Shown: one piece after another, positions 51,785 through 60,174 of the stretch
How positions within the stretch are numbered: the stretch's first letter is position 1
Layout of the letters: each line of letters opens with the position of its first letter
Assembly (NCBI RefSeq): GCF_011074885.1
Contig: NC_054690.1
Span: forward strand, 501,001-565,000
Origin: Brettanomyces bruxellensis
Lineage: Eukaryota > Ascomycota > Pichiomycetes > Pichiales > Pichiaceae
DNA: 64,000 nt
Reading direction: 5' to 3'
The notes under the pieces: model-generated
Seen by the model: the letters and a program-made list of their open reading frames with translations, nothing else
Database searches by the model: none
Told to the model about the DNA's origin: nothing
Translations under genes and position numbers: made by a program

Positions 51785-53557
51785 ATGAAACGGGCGGTTC
51801 ATCTTTTGCCTCTACGGGGGTCAAGGTTTCGCTCTCCGTTCGTATCATCAAAAATCAAGGCAACCATGAAGAGTTTTTATATAATGCTAGACGATCCTCA
51901 CAAAACATATCACCCGGGGGAAGAAGTTGCCGGTCAGGTCATTCTTGTACTGGGCAGAAACGTAACAGATGTTTCCATAAAACTTGCCTTGATAGGAATG
52001 ATCAAGGTTCATCCGAATACACCACTTAGGTCCGGTAAGAAGGAAGTGCTTTTCAATCGAGAAATACTACTTTATGGAGATCGAGCGAACAACGAACTAG
52101 CACTAACTAAAGGTGAGCATAGATTCCCATTTATAGTGAAATTACCTCGAAAAAACATACACACAAGTATATCATTTGAGAAGGGTGAAATCAAATACTG
52201 CTTGCGTACAGATCTATGCGATGGAGAATCTAATGATGCTAAGTTCGCCACATCGGAAATGCTTCTTAACATCGTGAAACCGATCAACGTCACGCTATTA
52301 CCTGAATCACGACCTAAGACCTTCACATTTAAAAACAGCAGGGGTATTATGCATCGGATTTCTTCCTCAACGTCGTCTCTTAACTCGTCTGATTCGGTAG
52401 AACCCCAGCGTGACTCATCAGTGGTGAGAAATTCAAACAAAATTAAAGTTAAAATGGAAATACCGTCGCTTGGCTACCTTAAAGGAGAATCAATTCCGGT
52501 GAAGCTTAATATTCAACATTACAAAAGGATTAGCAACGTGAACGGCATCTTTATTACATTTCTACGTGTGTGTACACTTGATATGGGTGACGAGTATGAA
52601 CTGCAGTCATTTCGAAAGGATCTAGCACAGACAATAGTACCTTTGATTGTTGACCCAGATTCAAAATCAAGCTACGAGATTTGTACTAGTCTAAAGGTTC
52701 CTTTAGACTGCTTTCCCACAATCGTCACGAATTTGGTATCCTTTCAGTACTACATCGAAGTTCTTATCAACTTGTCAAGTTCTGCTCGAATACCGGGGTT
52801 GCAAAAGCGGAAGCAGCTTGTGGACGATGAAGTAATACATCTTAACTCAGAGGATACCATTTATAACGTCGATAAACTTAAACAGATGAAAAACGTGCTT
52901 ACGATGACTTCCGAAGTGGTGGTCGGGACTGAGAGGTTACCTGTTTCCGGAAACAGCAAAAAGCATCGGCAAAGATTCCGTTTAGTTAATTCTTCTATAA
53001 GAATTGCAGACACACCTCAGGAAAGTGTTTCTTCGTTCGACTTAGATTCTAGGGCTAACTCAGATGTGCATTCAAACAACACACTAACAACATCAGCGTC
53101 CAATAACCAAGTGCAGACAGGTGAAAATGATGGTACTAACGGAGATACCGGTGCGACAAGTACGGCTTTGGAGGTGTCAAAAACTTCTAGGGATAGATCT
53201 TCTAGTGCTCACTCTTTCAACAATTTGCTACCAGATAGAATATCAATTCCTTCAATTCCGTCACCCCCTCCCTCGGGAACACTTGCTACTGCTGAGGAGG
53301 AGAAGGAGGTGCTTCGCTTACGTGAGCAGGCACTACTTCCTAGTGAGCCTCCAGAGTTCAACTCCGATGCTACTCACGAGACACATGAGTACACTACTAG
53401 ACGCATGTCACCTCTTTCGCCACCATCTTCTGTTGAGGACTTTCCCGGAAATTTGAATGACTCTGGTGAGCAGCAAAGCTCAGAAGAGCTTCCACCTTCG
53501 TACAGCGAAACTATAAGCAGAGAGCGTGATGGAAAACGCCGGGTTTCCCTACGGTAG
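51785..53557 (+). CDS. RIM8: Rim8/PalF arrestin-related pH-signalling adaptor
   Basis: Predicted 590 residues from ATG 51785; an alternative ATG at 51866 (MKSFYIMLDDPHK) starts right at the arrestin fold. Rim8 binds the Rim21/PalH alkaline-pH sensor at the plasma membrane and recruits ESCRT-I, leading to Rim101 cleavage. The arrestin N domain is FYIMLDDPHKTYHPGEEVAGQ through KGEHRFPFIVKLPRK and SFEKGEIKYCLR. The C domain includes GIFITFLRVCTLDMGDEYE, FRKDLAQTIVP and SFQYYIEVLINLS, which match Rim8 rather than other ARTs. The C-tail has an SPxP motif (SPPP, residue 493), the Vps23 UEV ligand in Rim8, and a PPSY Rsp5 site (570-573). S. cerevisiae Rim8 is about 542 residues. Confidence 0.88.
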   Translation: MKRAVHLLPLRGSRFRSPFVSSKIKATMKSFYIMLDDPHKTYHPGEEVAGQVILVLGRNVTDVSIKLALIGMIKVHPNTPLRSGKKEVLFNREILLYGDRANNELALTKGEHRFPFIVKLPRKNIHTSISFEKGEIKYCLRTDLCDGESNDAKFATSEMLLNIVKPINVTLLPESRPKTFTFKNSRGIMHRISSSTSSLNSSDSVEPQRDSSVVRNSNKIKVKMEIPSLGYLKGESIPVKLNIQHYKRISNVNGIFITFLRVCTLDMGDEYELQSFRKDLAQTIVPLIVDPDSKSSYEICTSLKVPLDCFPTIVTNLVSFQYYIEVLINLSSSARIPGLQKRKQLVDDEVIHLNSEDTIYNVDKLKQMKNVLTMTSEVVVGTERLPVSGNSKKHRQRFRLVNSSIRIADTPQESVSSFDLDSRANSDVHSNNTLTTSASNNQVQTGENDGTNGDTGATSTALEVSKTSRDRSSSAHSFNNLLPDRISIPSIPSPPPSGTLATAEEEKEVLRLREQALLPSEPPEFNSDATHETHEYTTRRMSPLSPPSSVEDFPGNLNDSGEQQSSEELPPSYSETISRERDGKRRVSLR

Positions 53558-54491
53558 GAGAAAAATGCAGCTTACATTGTTGAGCTATGATCGGCACATG
53601 GAGCACACAAAAAGAGGTTCAACGGTGCTTTAACAACGACACTTCAGGTGCCACGATCCCGGGTTTTATTCCTTATCTTTTCTAAATAAGCACATTCAAT
53701 TAATGAAACAAGGAACATGAAACATAATTATCATTCGCTTTGGGGACCATATCAGAACTTTAGGTCCATCACTGTTTATTTTACTACACTCTTTTATGCA
53801 ATTGTATACATGCACTAGTGCATCTTTTACTCAATTTATGGCGCGCAATTTAATCTGTGGTTTAGTTTCTATTAGTTGGTATGCAAGTACGGAAAGTACA
53901 AGGCTTAAAAAAAAGTACAGTTATCAGGTCAGGTACATGTAAACTAGTTTATACGAATATTTGAAAAATTTTGGAAAAATGAATAAGTAAAGTTCATCAG
54001 AACTCTTAGCAAAAGTTTAGCTTCAGATTCTGTATTCTTGAAGCATGGCTATATCAGGCAAAAATGTGGTGAAACAAGCCATACTTCGCACCTTCCTCGT
54101 CTGTAGTCCCGTACTCAGCCTTTATATATGTACGGGCATAATGCTAGGGGGAGAAAAAAAAAACTATTTAGAGGTAGTGCAAGTATTAGAACTGTAAGAT
54201 CTATAAGAGCAAAAGAGGGACATTTGCCTGAATGTGGGGGTGCATTGCTTTCATTTGATAAAGCATGCCAGAAATGGAAGGCAAAGATACAATTACTTAA
54301 CTTTAGGGGAAATATAAACGCAAAAAAATTGATATACGATATCTAGGACGGGTGATTATATGCATTAGAGCTAAACCTTCCAGAAACGCAGTTCACAAGT
54401 ACCAAATTATCTGGTTTGAATGGATTGCTATTTGTAGCTTAATGATTATTTAAATGTAAGGTTTTCCCAAAGCCCTAATGCAGAATTTCAT
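53558..54491. other. Intergenic region downstream of RIM8
   Basis: About 930 bp of AT-rich DNA. Short frames (for example 54128-54346) lack coding character. Nothing else recognised. Confidence 0.5.
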
Positions 54492-55820
54492 ATGAGTTTG
54501 CTTAGAGTGATAGCCCTCAACTTAACTATATATTTTCACGTATACCGAGCAAACATCATGGTGAGTAAAAGGCAGACCGAACTTAAAAAGGAATTGCAGG
54601 ATTCTTACAAGAAAGCAGAAAAATTAATTGATAGGGATGAGGAGCCTACTGATAAAGGAATGCAAAGTAACATGAATGAAAAAGAAGTTGTAGAAGTTAC
54701 TGGCACAGAACCAAAGGAGAATTTCACAGATGCTGGGTATAGGTATGATAGCAATGTACCTTCTCAGCAGAATGACATTGCTGGCAGAGGAAGATATACA
54801 AGTAAAACAAAATCACAATTTAGTGATGTTGCTCTAACTGATGAGTCCAGAAACCAAGCTCCAGCAGCAATGCAAGGTGGTGCAGAGAACTCGAACACCA
54901 ACGTTAAAGGTGAAACCTCTTCTTCCACCAACAAAAAAGAGGGTGGCCTAATTTCAGCAATCGCATCTATGATTGGTGGAAATAAGGTGGGAGAGAAGCA
55001 GCAGAAGGAGAGTGACACACTTTATCAGAATAAAGAAAGTGCTACTGGAAATCATGGCAAGAGAAGTATAGTTGCGAATACGAGTTCCCCAAATGAAGAA
55101 AACCAGTACTATGAGGGTACAGAATTGAAAAGTGGAGCTAGAACTGGCCGTGAAGGAACAATCCATAACAATGAGAAAACAGCTCCTGAACAATATTCTA
55201 GCAAAGAAAAGATGCAAGCAAATCGTGTTCCGGATTCATCAAGAGATCCAAATCCTCGGCAAGAAGAGTTGAAATTTTCAAACGAGGGGGACGGTACCAG
55301 GGAGGGCGATTCAATCAAGATGAAAATTTTGTCACAAAAACAAGCGGCTCAACCAAACTTGGCAGATAACGGTGGTCATAGGAGAAACACAACCATTGAA
55401 TCAGAAACTACGATGATCCAGGAGAATAATACTCAGATGACTAAGAAAGAGAAAAGAAAGGGTGAAGGAATACTATCTTCTAAGGGTGAAAGGAGAATCC
55501 TTGACCCGGAAACAACCAGAGGAACAATCTATCAGGAAATTCATGGTGACCATTTGGAGGCTGCTGAACCAAGATATACAAATGAACTATCAGAAGCCAT
55601 ATTGATGAAGAGAAGAAAGGGTGAAATGATCCGGAAACAACGCTTAAAGGGAATCCCAAGATCAGACAAACTTTCTACATCAGGTAATCAGGGGGAGACA
55701 AGGCAGATGCGGAAACGTACAGGACGGCAAGCTGATAATGAGCAATTAACAGCTGAGGAAAACTTGATGGCCAAACAGTCTGCGAAGGCTGCCATCAGAA
55801 AAAATGAAGCTGCGGCTTAA
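54492..55820 (+). CDS. Unrecognised, highly hydrophilic Lys/Glu/Asn/Gln-rich protein
   Basis: 442 residues if translation begins at ATG 54492, or 420 from the in-frame ATG at 54558 (MVSKRQTELKKEL), which has the better context (A at -3). The extra 22 residues of the long form (MSLLRVIALNLTIYFHVYRA) are hydrophobic and would make a signal or anchor, so the start matters. The body is almost wholly polar and low in hydrophobics, apart from one short patch near 153-166 (LISAIASMIGGN), and ends in a basic Ala-rich tail (AKQSAKAAIRKNEAAA). No family is recognised. The composition resembles hydrophilin or LEA-like stress proteins, but that is only a compositional impression. Confidence 0.65.
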   Translation: MSLLRVIALNLTIYFHVYRANIMVSKRQTELKKELQDSYKKAEKLIDRDEEPTDKGMQSNMNEKEVVEVTGTEPKENFTDAGYRYDSNVPSQQNDIAGRGRYTSKTKSQFSDVALTDESRNQAPAAMQGGAENSNTNVKGETSSSTNKKEGGLISAIASMIGGNKVGEKQQKESDTLYQNKESATGNHGKRSIVANTSSPNEENQYYEGTELKSGARTGREGTIHNNEKTAPEQYSSKEKMQANRVPDSSRDPNPRQEELKFSNEGDGTREGDSIKMKILSQKQAAQPNLADNGGHRRNTTIESETTMIQENNTQMTKKEKRKGEGILSSKGERRILDPETTRGTIYQEIHGDHLEAAEPRYTNELSEAILMKRRKGEMIRKQRLKGIPRSDKLSTSGNQGETRQMRKRTGRQADNEQLTAEENLMAKQSAKAAIRKNEAAA

Positions 55821-56333
55821 TGATTTATTGCAATGAGGTGTAAAAAGATGAGCAAGGAAAATGAACATGCATGTTTTGAAACTGCCTGCCTGACAGAATT
55901 GAACGTACTTATGGCTAGACAGTCGGAAACAGGTGAAATATCAAAATACGTCTATAATACGAAACTGTGTACAGTTGTATCTCTATACCAATCTCGAAGT
56001 ACATTTAATGTTTTAATACGAGAATAATTCGAATGAATCAAAAATAGTGCGGAAAAATCCCATCATAGAGCGGAGGACCGAGCCTTTCTTTATTGGTAAG
56101 TAATTGAGTGCCCAAATAGTGAATTGGTATTTTTTTTTTTATTTTTTTTTTTACTTTTATTTTTTTTGCTATACCCAATGAAGCGGCAAAAACGCATTCC
56201 CTTGGGTCTCATCCTCAGGATTATTCTCCTCGCAATTTAACTTCTCTACCAACCTGTGAATATTGTGTCTAATCCTCAAAGGAATTAGGCAATCAAAAAA
56301 ATAAAAAAAATCCCTAAGCAGAAGTTAGGAAGA
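55821..56333. promoter_or_regulatory. GVP36 upstream region with long T tracts
   Basis: A poly(T) block at about 56130-56168, interrupted by single A/C bases, lies 165-205 bp before the GVP36 ATG and probably acts as a nucleosome-excluding promoter element. No gene seen. Confidence 0.5.
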
Positions 56334-57386
56334 ATGTCGTTTAATTTCAACTTTCAATCAATCCAACAGTCTTTACAAAAGACTACGAAGTCTCTCAGTG
56401 ATTCTTTGCAACAAAATCTTAACAGCCTTCCAAGTGCTGAAAAGGTCACCAGCTCTCTTCAAAGTAATTTGAACAACTTGGGAAAGGAAGTTTCAAACTT
56501 GAAGCCGATTCTACAAAGAACCAGAAGATCATTACAGGAGAAACTTGGATCAACAAGTGATATAAGCGAACTTCCTCAGGAGTACAAGGATCTAGAGAAG
56601 CAGACAGATGCTTTGAAAAACTTTTACAAGAAGCTCCTTCAGGTGACACGTCAATATGAGATTGAGAGCTATGATTATCCACCAAACTTGAAGGAGTCGC
56701 TAAATGACTACACCAAGATCTTAAACCAGAAGATAAACGGTCTTTCTCAGGCAACAACTACCACTGAGGCAGAGGCCGTGCTTTTGAGACCAACAAAGGA
56801 CAAATATCCAAAAACGTTTGCTCATCAATTCTCTAGGGTCTTGGATGAAGTGAAGAAGGCACTCTTGGGTGATGGCGAGCAGACTGCAGAAACGAAAACA
56901 GATTCATCTCTAACAAAGGCAGTTCAGTTTGCCTCAAATAGCGAGTTCAAGTTGGGGGATGAAAGATTGGAACAGGACAAGCTTGTTACCAGCGAGTTTA
57001 ACAACAAGATTCGTAATATCTTAAAGACACAGTTTTCAAGAGCTGACAGACTAAGAAGAAAGGTGGAGACTGCAAGGCTAAACTTTGACACTGTGCGTGC
57101 TGAAATCAAGGAGATCAAGAAGGGTGATGAAACTGTTGAAGTTCCTGATGCGAAAAGCAAGCAGCTTGAAGCCGCCGAGGATGAACTCGTGAATGCAACA
57201 GAGTCAGCTGTCGAGGCTATGAAAGAATTGATCAAGACAGAAGAGCCAGTGAATTTGATAACTGTTTTGACTAAGATTCAGCTAAACTATCACAAAAGTG
57301 CAACCGAAGAGCTTTCCGAATTGGCAGAGGAGCTAGGAGCGTTGAATGTTGCTGGGGAGGATGATGTTCAGGAGACTGAGAGTTGA
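56334..57386 (+). CDS. GVP36: BAR-domain protein Gvp36-like
   Basis: Predicted 350 residues from ATG 56334 (S. cerevisiae Gvp36 is 326). It is a Golgi-vesicle-associated BAR protein that shapes membranes in endocytosis and vacuole function. The start MSFNFNFQSIQQSLQKTTKS is amphipathic. The Gvp36 signature follows: ISELPQEYKDLEKQTDALKN, YEIESYDYPPNLKESLNDY, ATTTTEAEAVLL and a long coiled BAR region to about 320. The tail is acidic (GEDDVQETES). The match to S. cerevisiae DISQLPREYTELEDKVD and NGSYDYPKYINDSVNEF is clear from memory. Confidence 0.92.
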   Translation: MSFNFNFQSIQQSLQKTTKSLSDSLQQNLNSLPSAEKVTSSLQSNLNNLGKEVSNLKPILQRTRRSLQEKLGSTSDISELPQEYKDLEKQTDALKNFYKKLLQVTRQYEIESYDYPPNLKESLNDYTKILNQKINGLSQATTTTEAEAVLLRPTKDKYPKTFAHQFSRVLDEVKKALLGDGEQTAETKTDSSLTKAVQFASNSEFKLGDERLEQDKLVTSEFNNKIRNILKTQFSRADRLRRKVETARLNFDTVRAEIKEIKKGDETVEVPDAKSKQLEAAEDELVNATESAVEAMKELIKTEEPVNLITVLTKIQLNYHKSATEELSELAEELGALNVAGEDDVQETES

Positions 57387-57683
57387 GGTTGGCGAAAAAT
57401 AATTTATTGCTTTCTTTCTTTGAATCAACTTCTAATTGTGTTATTATATATTCTCTAACTGGCCAAGGCGTTCTCCTTTTTATTTTTTTTTTATTCATTT
57501 GAAACCTTGCGGCAACTATTATGTGGCTTTTACTATAGCATTAATCAGTACAGTACAGACTAAAGCATTGTTCAAGAGAACAAAAGCAGATGTTAAATAT
57601 TAAATAAAGCTCTCGAATCTAACGACCAACTTAAGCCCAAGAGGGAAATGTGAACTTCTGAAATTCATTTATTATCTGATGCA

Positions 57684-58403
57684 CTAATGAAGCGAAGCAT
57701 GTGAAGAAGCGGCCCGATTTATTCCCATTGCAATTCCCAGTCTGTTGAAGAAAACCTCACTGAAGGCTAGACCCAAGCATATGGCGAAGAAGTACAACAC
57801 AACAAAACTCATTGCTGCAAGCATAAGACCATAACCTATCATGGCACTTACAAACGCAATAATTAAACGAACGAGATCCTTCTTCCATTCACGCATCCCT
57901 GGCATGAATAATTCCTTTAGAATACGACCGAAGCTCTTATGAGTTCCTCCAACGGTGGAAACAGCATTATCATCACCTTTTTGGTCAAGTTCACTGTCAG
58001 GATCACAAGCACAAGGATCATTTTGCACAATGACGGCATTAGTGTAATTATGGAAAACTCTCTGTTCGAGATAAGCATTAAGAAATGCTAGGCCTCTGAA
58101 TACAAATGCTGCAAAGAAAAGAACACAAAATATGCCAAATGCAGCAGCCTTGGAGGATGCTTTTAAATTCTTAAATATAACGGGATAATCACTGTAATCC
58201 GTGACAAGATATGTGTTCATATCCATGTCCATCATATCGTCCATACTACCACCCGTGTACGTAGGAATACTTGGATCATGCGATGTTGCCGATGCTACCG
58301 TTGAAGTGGATGCAGATGCTACCGAAGAACTAATCATTGATGCCATGTTCATTGAAGAACTCGTACTGCTGATCATATCACTCATTCCACTCATACTGTT
58401 CAT
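57684..58403 (-). CDS. CTR1: Ctr-family high-affinity copper transporter
   Basis: Predicted 239 residues from ATG 58403. Ctr proteins are trimeric Cu(I) channels of the plasma membrane. The extracellular N-terminus is Met/Ser-rich, with a Mets cluster MDDMMDMDM (54-62). Helix 1 is about 84-106, preceded by DYPVIFKNLKASSKAAAFGIF, characteristic of ascomycete Ctr1/Ctr4 types. The loop has a DPCACD cysteine pair (129-134). Helix 2 carries the selectivity motif MxxxM (Met194-Leu-Ala-Ala-Met198). Exactly 12 residues later helix 3 begins with Gly211, but the usual GxxxG reads GLAFS, with Ser215 instead of Gly. The gene symbol is by class; orthology to a specific S. cerevisiae CTR is not established. 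Two copper-response elements lie upstream. Confidence 0.88.
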   Translation of the reverse strand: MNSMSGMSDMISSTSSSMNMASMISSSVASASTSTVASATSHDPSIPTYTGGSMDDMMDMDMNTYLVTDYSDYPVIFKNLKASSKAAAFGIFCVLFFAAFVFRGLAFLNAYLEQRVFHNYTNAVIVQNDPCACDPDSELDQKGDDNAVSTVGGTHKSFGRILKELFMPGMREWKKDLVRLIIAFVSAMIGYGLMLAAMSFVVLYFFAICLGLAFSEVFFNRLGIAMGINRAASSHASLH

Positions 58404-58521
58404 TGTTGCTGCCTTGTGATACCCTTTAAATATGGTTGTAGGTACAGTGAGCTTTCCTGAGGTACAAATGAATCAGTAAGCTTTAAAATTTGCGAAGGTC
58501 CTGTTTATGTATATGCTGAGG

Positions 58522-58531
58522 TGAGCAAATT
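58522..58531 (-). promoter_or_regulatory. Copper-response element (Mac1 type), proximal
   Basis: The minus strand reads AATTTGCTCA, containing the Mac1 core TTTGCTC, about 120 bp before the transporter ATG. Confidence 0.7.
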
Positions 58532-58705
58532 ACTAACTTAAAGTATTGAAAAAAAAGGAAAGTCATCTCTGGGGTTAACGGATATTTTGGAATTCAGAAT
58601 AAAGCATTTTTATACACTAAAGTTGTGATTAGTGAACAATAGACTGCTGACACGATTAGAGGTGTCTGAAGTTAAACTATATGCGAATTGCCTAAAATGA
58701 ACACA

Positions 58706-58715
58706 AATTTGCTCA
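58706..58715 (+). promoter_or_regulatory. Copper-response element (Mac1 type), distal
   Basis: AATTTGCTCA, identical over 10 bp to the proximal site but in the opposite orientation, about 303 bp before the transporter ATG. Confidence 0.7.
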
Positions 58716-59144
58716 TTCTGCATATTTTCTATTGTGTGAACACTTTTCTCGAGACAATTTCTTTGTTCACCAATTAACGCCCCAAAATGAAAAAAAAANC
58801 TTTTTTTTTCTAATTCATACTGGTATTCACATTAAGATTGATTAGATATCATCAATTGAAACTCAAATTAAGTACATATTGTCCCGATAGCATGAACGTC
58901 CCAGAAGAGTTGAGTATCTCCGACTATTAAACGGTTCTACTACATCGACGACGCTTAATTGGTATTTGTATAACAGCTCAATTATATCTGCTAATTTTCT
59001 AAAATCCCTTCTGCATTATAGGATAGCCATCCTTAAGCGCCAAAGTATAGCTACTATATTCATTGATGTAAATATTTCAGACCCGCGCTCTAATATAAGT
59101 AGCCTCTAATATTTTTTTTTTTCCATGATTGTACACTTCCTTAT

Positions 59145-59819
59145 TCATAGAACCATCACTTCACCTGCCTTAACAAGATCACTAACAGCGCTATATCGTA
59201 AGACATATATGCCGTTCCTACTGAGATCCACAGCCTCATCATCAATGACAACCTGACGGTCCCTATTGCACTTGATAAAAATCGGTCTTCCATAATCTGG
59301 TTTCTCTACCATTGAAATTCCACCTGCGACCTCATCAAGAGCTTGCAAGTTCTCAGGTAGACGACCCAAAAATTGAGAGTTGTACAAGTCCATTAAAAGC
59401 TGAAGATGCTTCTCCATGTACGCTGTCTCATTTGGAGATAATTTTGCAAGCTCTTCCTTATCCGATCGTATAAAAATAGAGAACTTGTCGATCTTGAGCA
59501 ATCGCGTTCGTATGTAGGATCTGATCAAAAATTGGACTCTGTCTAGTTCATTTTCAACAATAACCAAAAGTAACTTAATCTCTCTTTCATCCTGTTGAAG
59601 TTCAATCGAGTTGATCTCTATAAACTCAATTTGTTTTCGCATTCGCTCCAACAAGCGGTCCATAAGCTTGTTTTCATATGGCAAAAGTTCCGGGACGGAT
59701 TTCTCTTTTATCCAAACCTCAGAAATCTTTCGAAGGTCTTCATCCCTGTCGTCTTCACTTTCTTCTTTTGGTCCAACGGCTGCAGACTTAAACTCGTTTA
59801 AAATATCACTGAAATCCAT
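59145..59819 (-). CDS. SLD5: GINS complex subunit Sld5
   Basis: Predicted 224 residues from ATG 59819 (MDFSDILNEF), which parallels the start of S. cerevisiae Sld5 (MDINIDDILAEL); the frame is open 24 codons further, but no ATG exists there (TTG only). GINS is part of the CMG replicative helicase with Cdc45 and Mcm2-7. Key blocks are WIKEKSVPELLPYENKLMDR (A domain), ENELDRVQFLIRSYIRTRL and KIDKFSIF (the conserved Sld5 core), and the C-terminal B domain GIYVLRYSAVSDLVKAGEV. It is divergent from PAC11, the same pair as in S. cerevisiae (YDR489W/YDR488C, from memory). Tandem TTTCGCG elements lie upstream. Confidence 0.93.
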   Translation of the reverse strand: MDFSDILNEFKSAAVGPKEESEDDRDEDLRKISEVWIKEKSVPELLPYENKLMDRLLERMRKQIEFIEINSIELQQDEREIKLLLVIVENELDRVQFLIRSYIRTRLLKIDKFSIFIRSDKEELAKLSPNETAYMEKHLQLLMDLYNSQFLGRLPENLQALDEVAGGISMVEKPDYGRPIFIKCNRDRQVVIDDEAVDLSRNGIYVLRYSAVSDLVKAGEVMVL

Positions 59820-60043
59820 GCTTTGTATCTTGATAGCTTTAGCGTAAGTTTCAATAAAATTTTTTAAACAGCAATCCTCTAAGGGACACAAACAGCAATA
59901 CTCAAAGACACCAAAGTATCCAAATATATATACTTTGAATTTATAATCAACCGATCAACTGCAAAGCATAAGATATAGTGAACAGCTACGTTTTGCTAAT
60001 CTAGAGATAATGAACGCACCTGTAACGCATGTTCCTTTTTTCA

Positions 60044-60057
60044 TTTCGCGTTTCGCG
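60044..60057. promoter_or_regulatory. Tandem TTTCGCG (SCB/E2F-like) element between SLD5 and PAC11
   Basis: TTTCGCG repeated directly twice without a spacer, reading CGCGAAACGCGAAA towards SLD5, about 225 bp before its ATG. It resembles SBF/MBF G1/S sites (CRCGAAA, ACGCGAAA). Confidence 0.55.
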
Positions 60058-60174
60058 ACTCTTCAAGTTGTATTTATTTTTCCACAGCGGAAATTCTAGT
60101 AAGAGATGCGACACAAAATGAAGCATATTCAGAATTATAAAATAGTCGGCCTTATTGTGATATGCGATAACAGC

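Larger units (their letters stand above)
58404..59144. other. Intergenic region, copper-transporter promoter and SLD5 3' flank
   Basis: Holds the paired TTTGCTCA elements, a minus-strand TATAAAAA (58614-58607), and an undetermined base at 58799 between an A run and a T run. No gene supported. Confidence 0.65.

Noticed and set aside
54128..54346. 72-codon frame before the hydrophilic-protein gene
   Set aside because: Passes through an A9 run, has no recognisable motif, and is of a length expected by chance.
55833..56027. 64-codon frame after the hydrophilic-protein gene
   Set aside because: Starts 12 bp after the previous stop with no similarity to anything known; probably 3' UTR.
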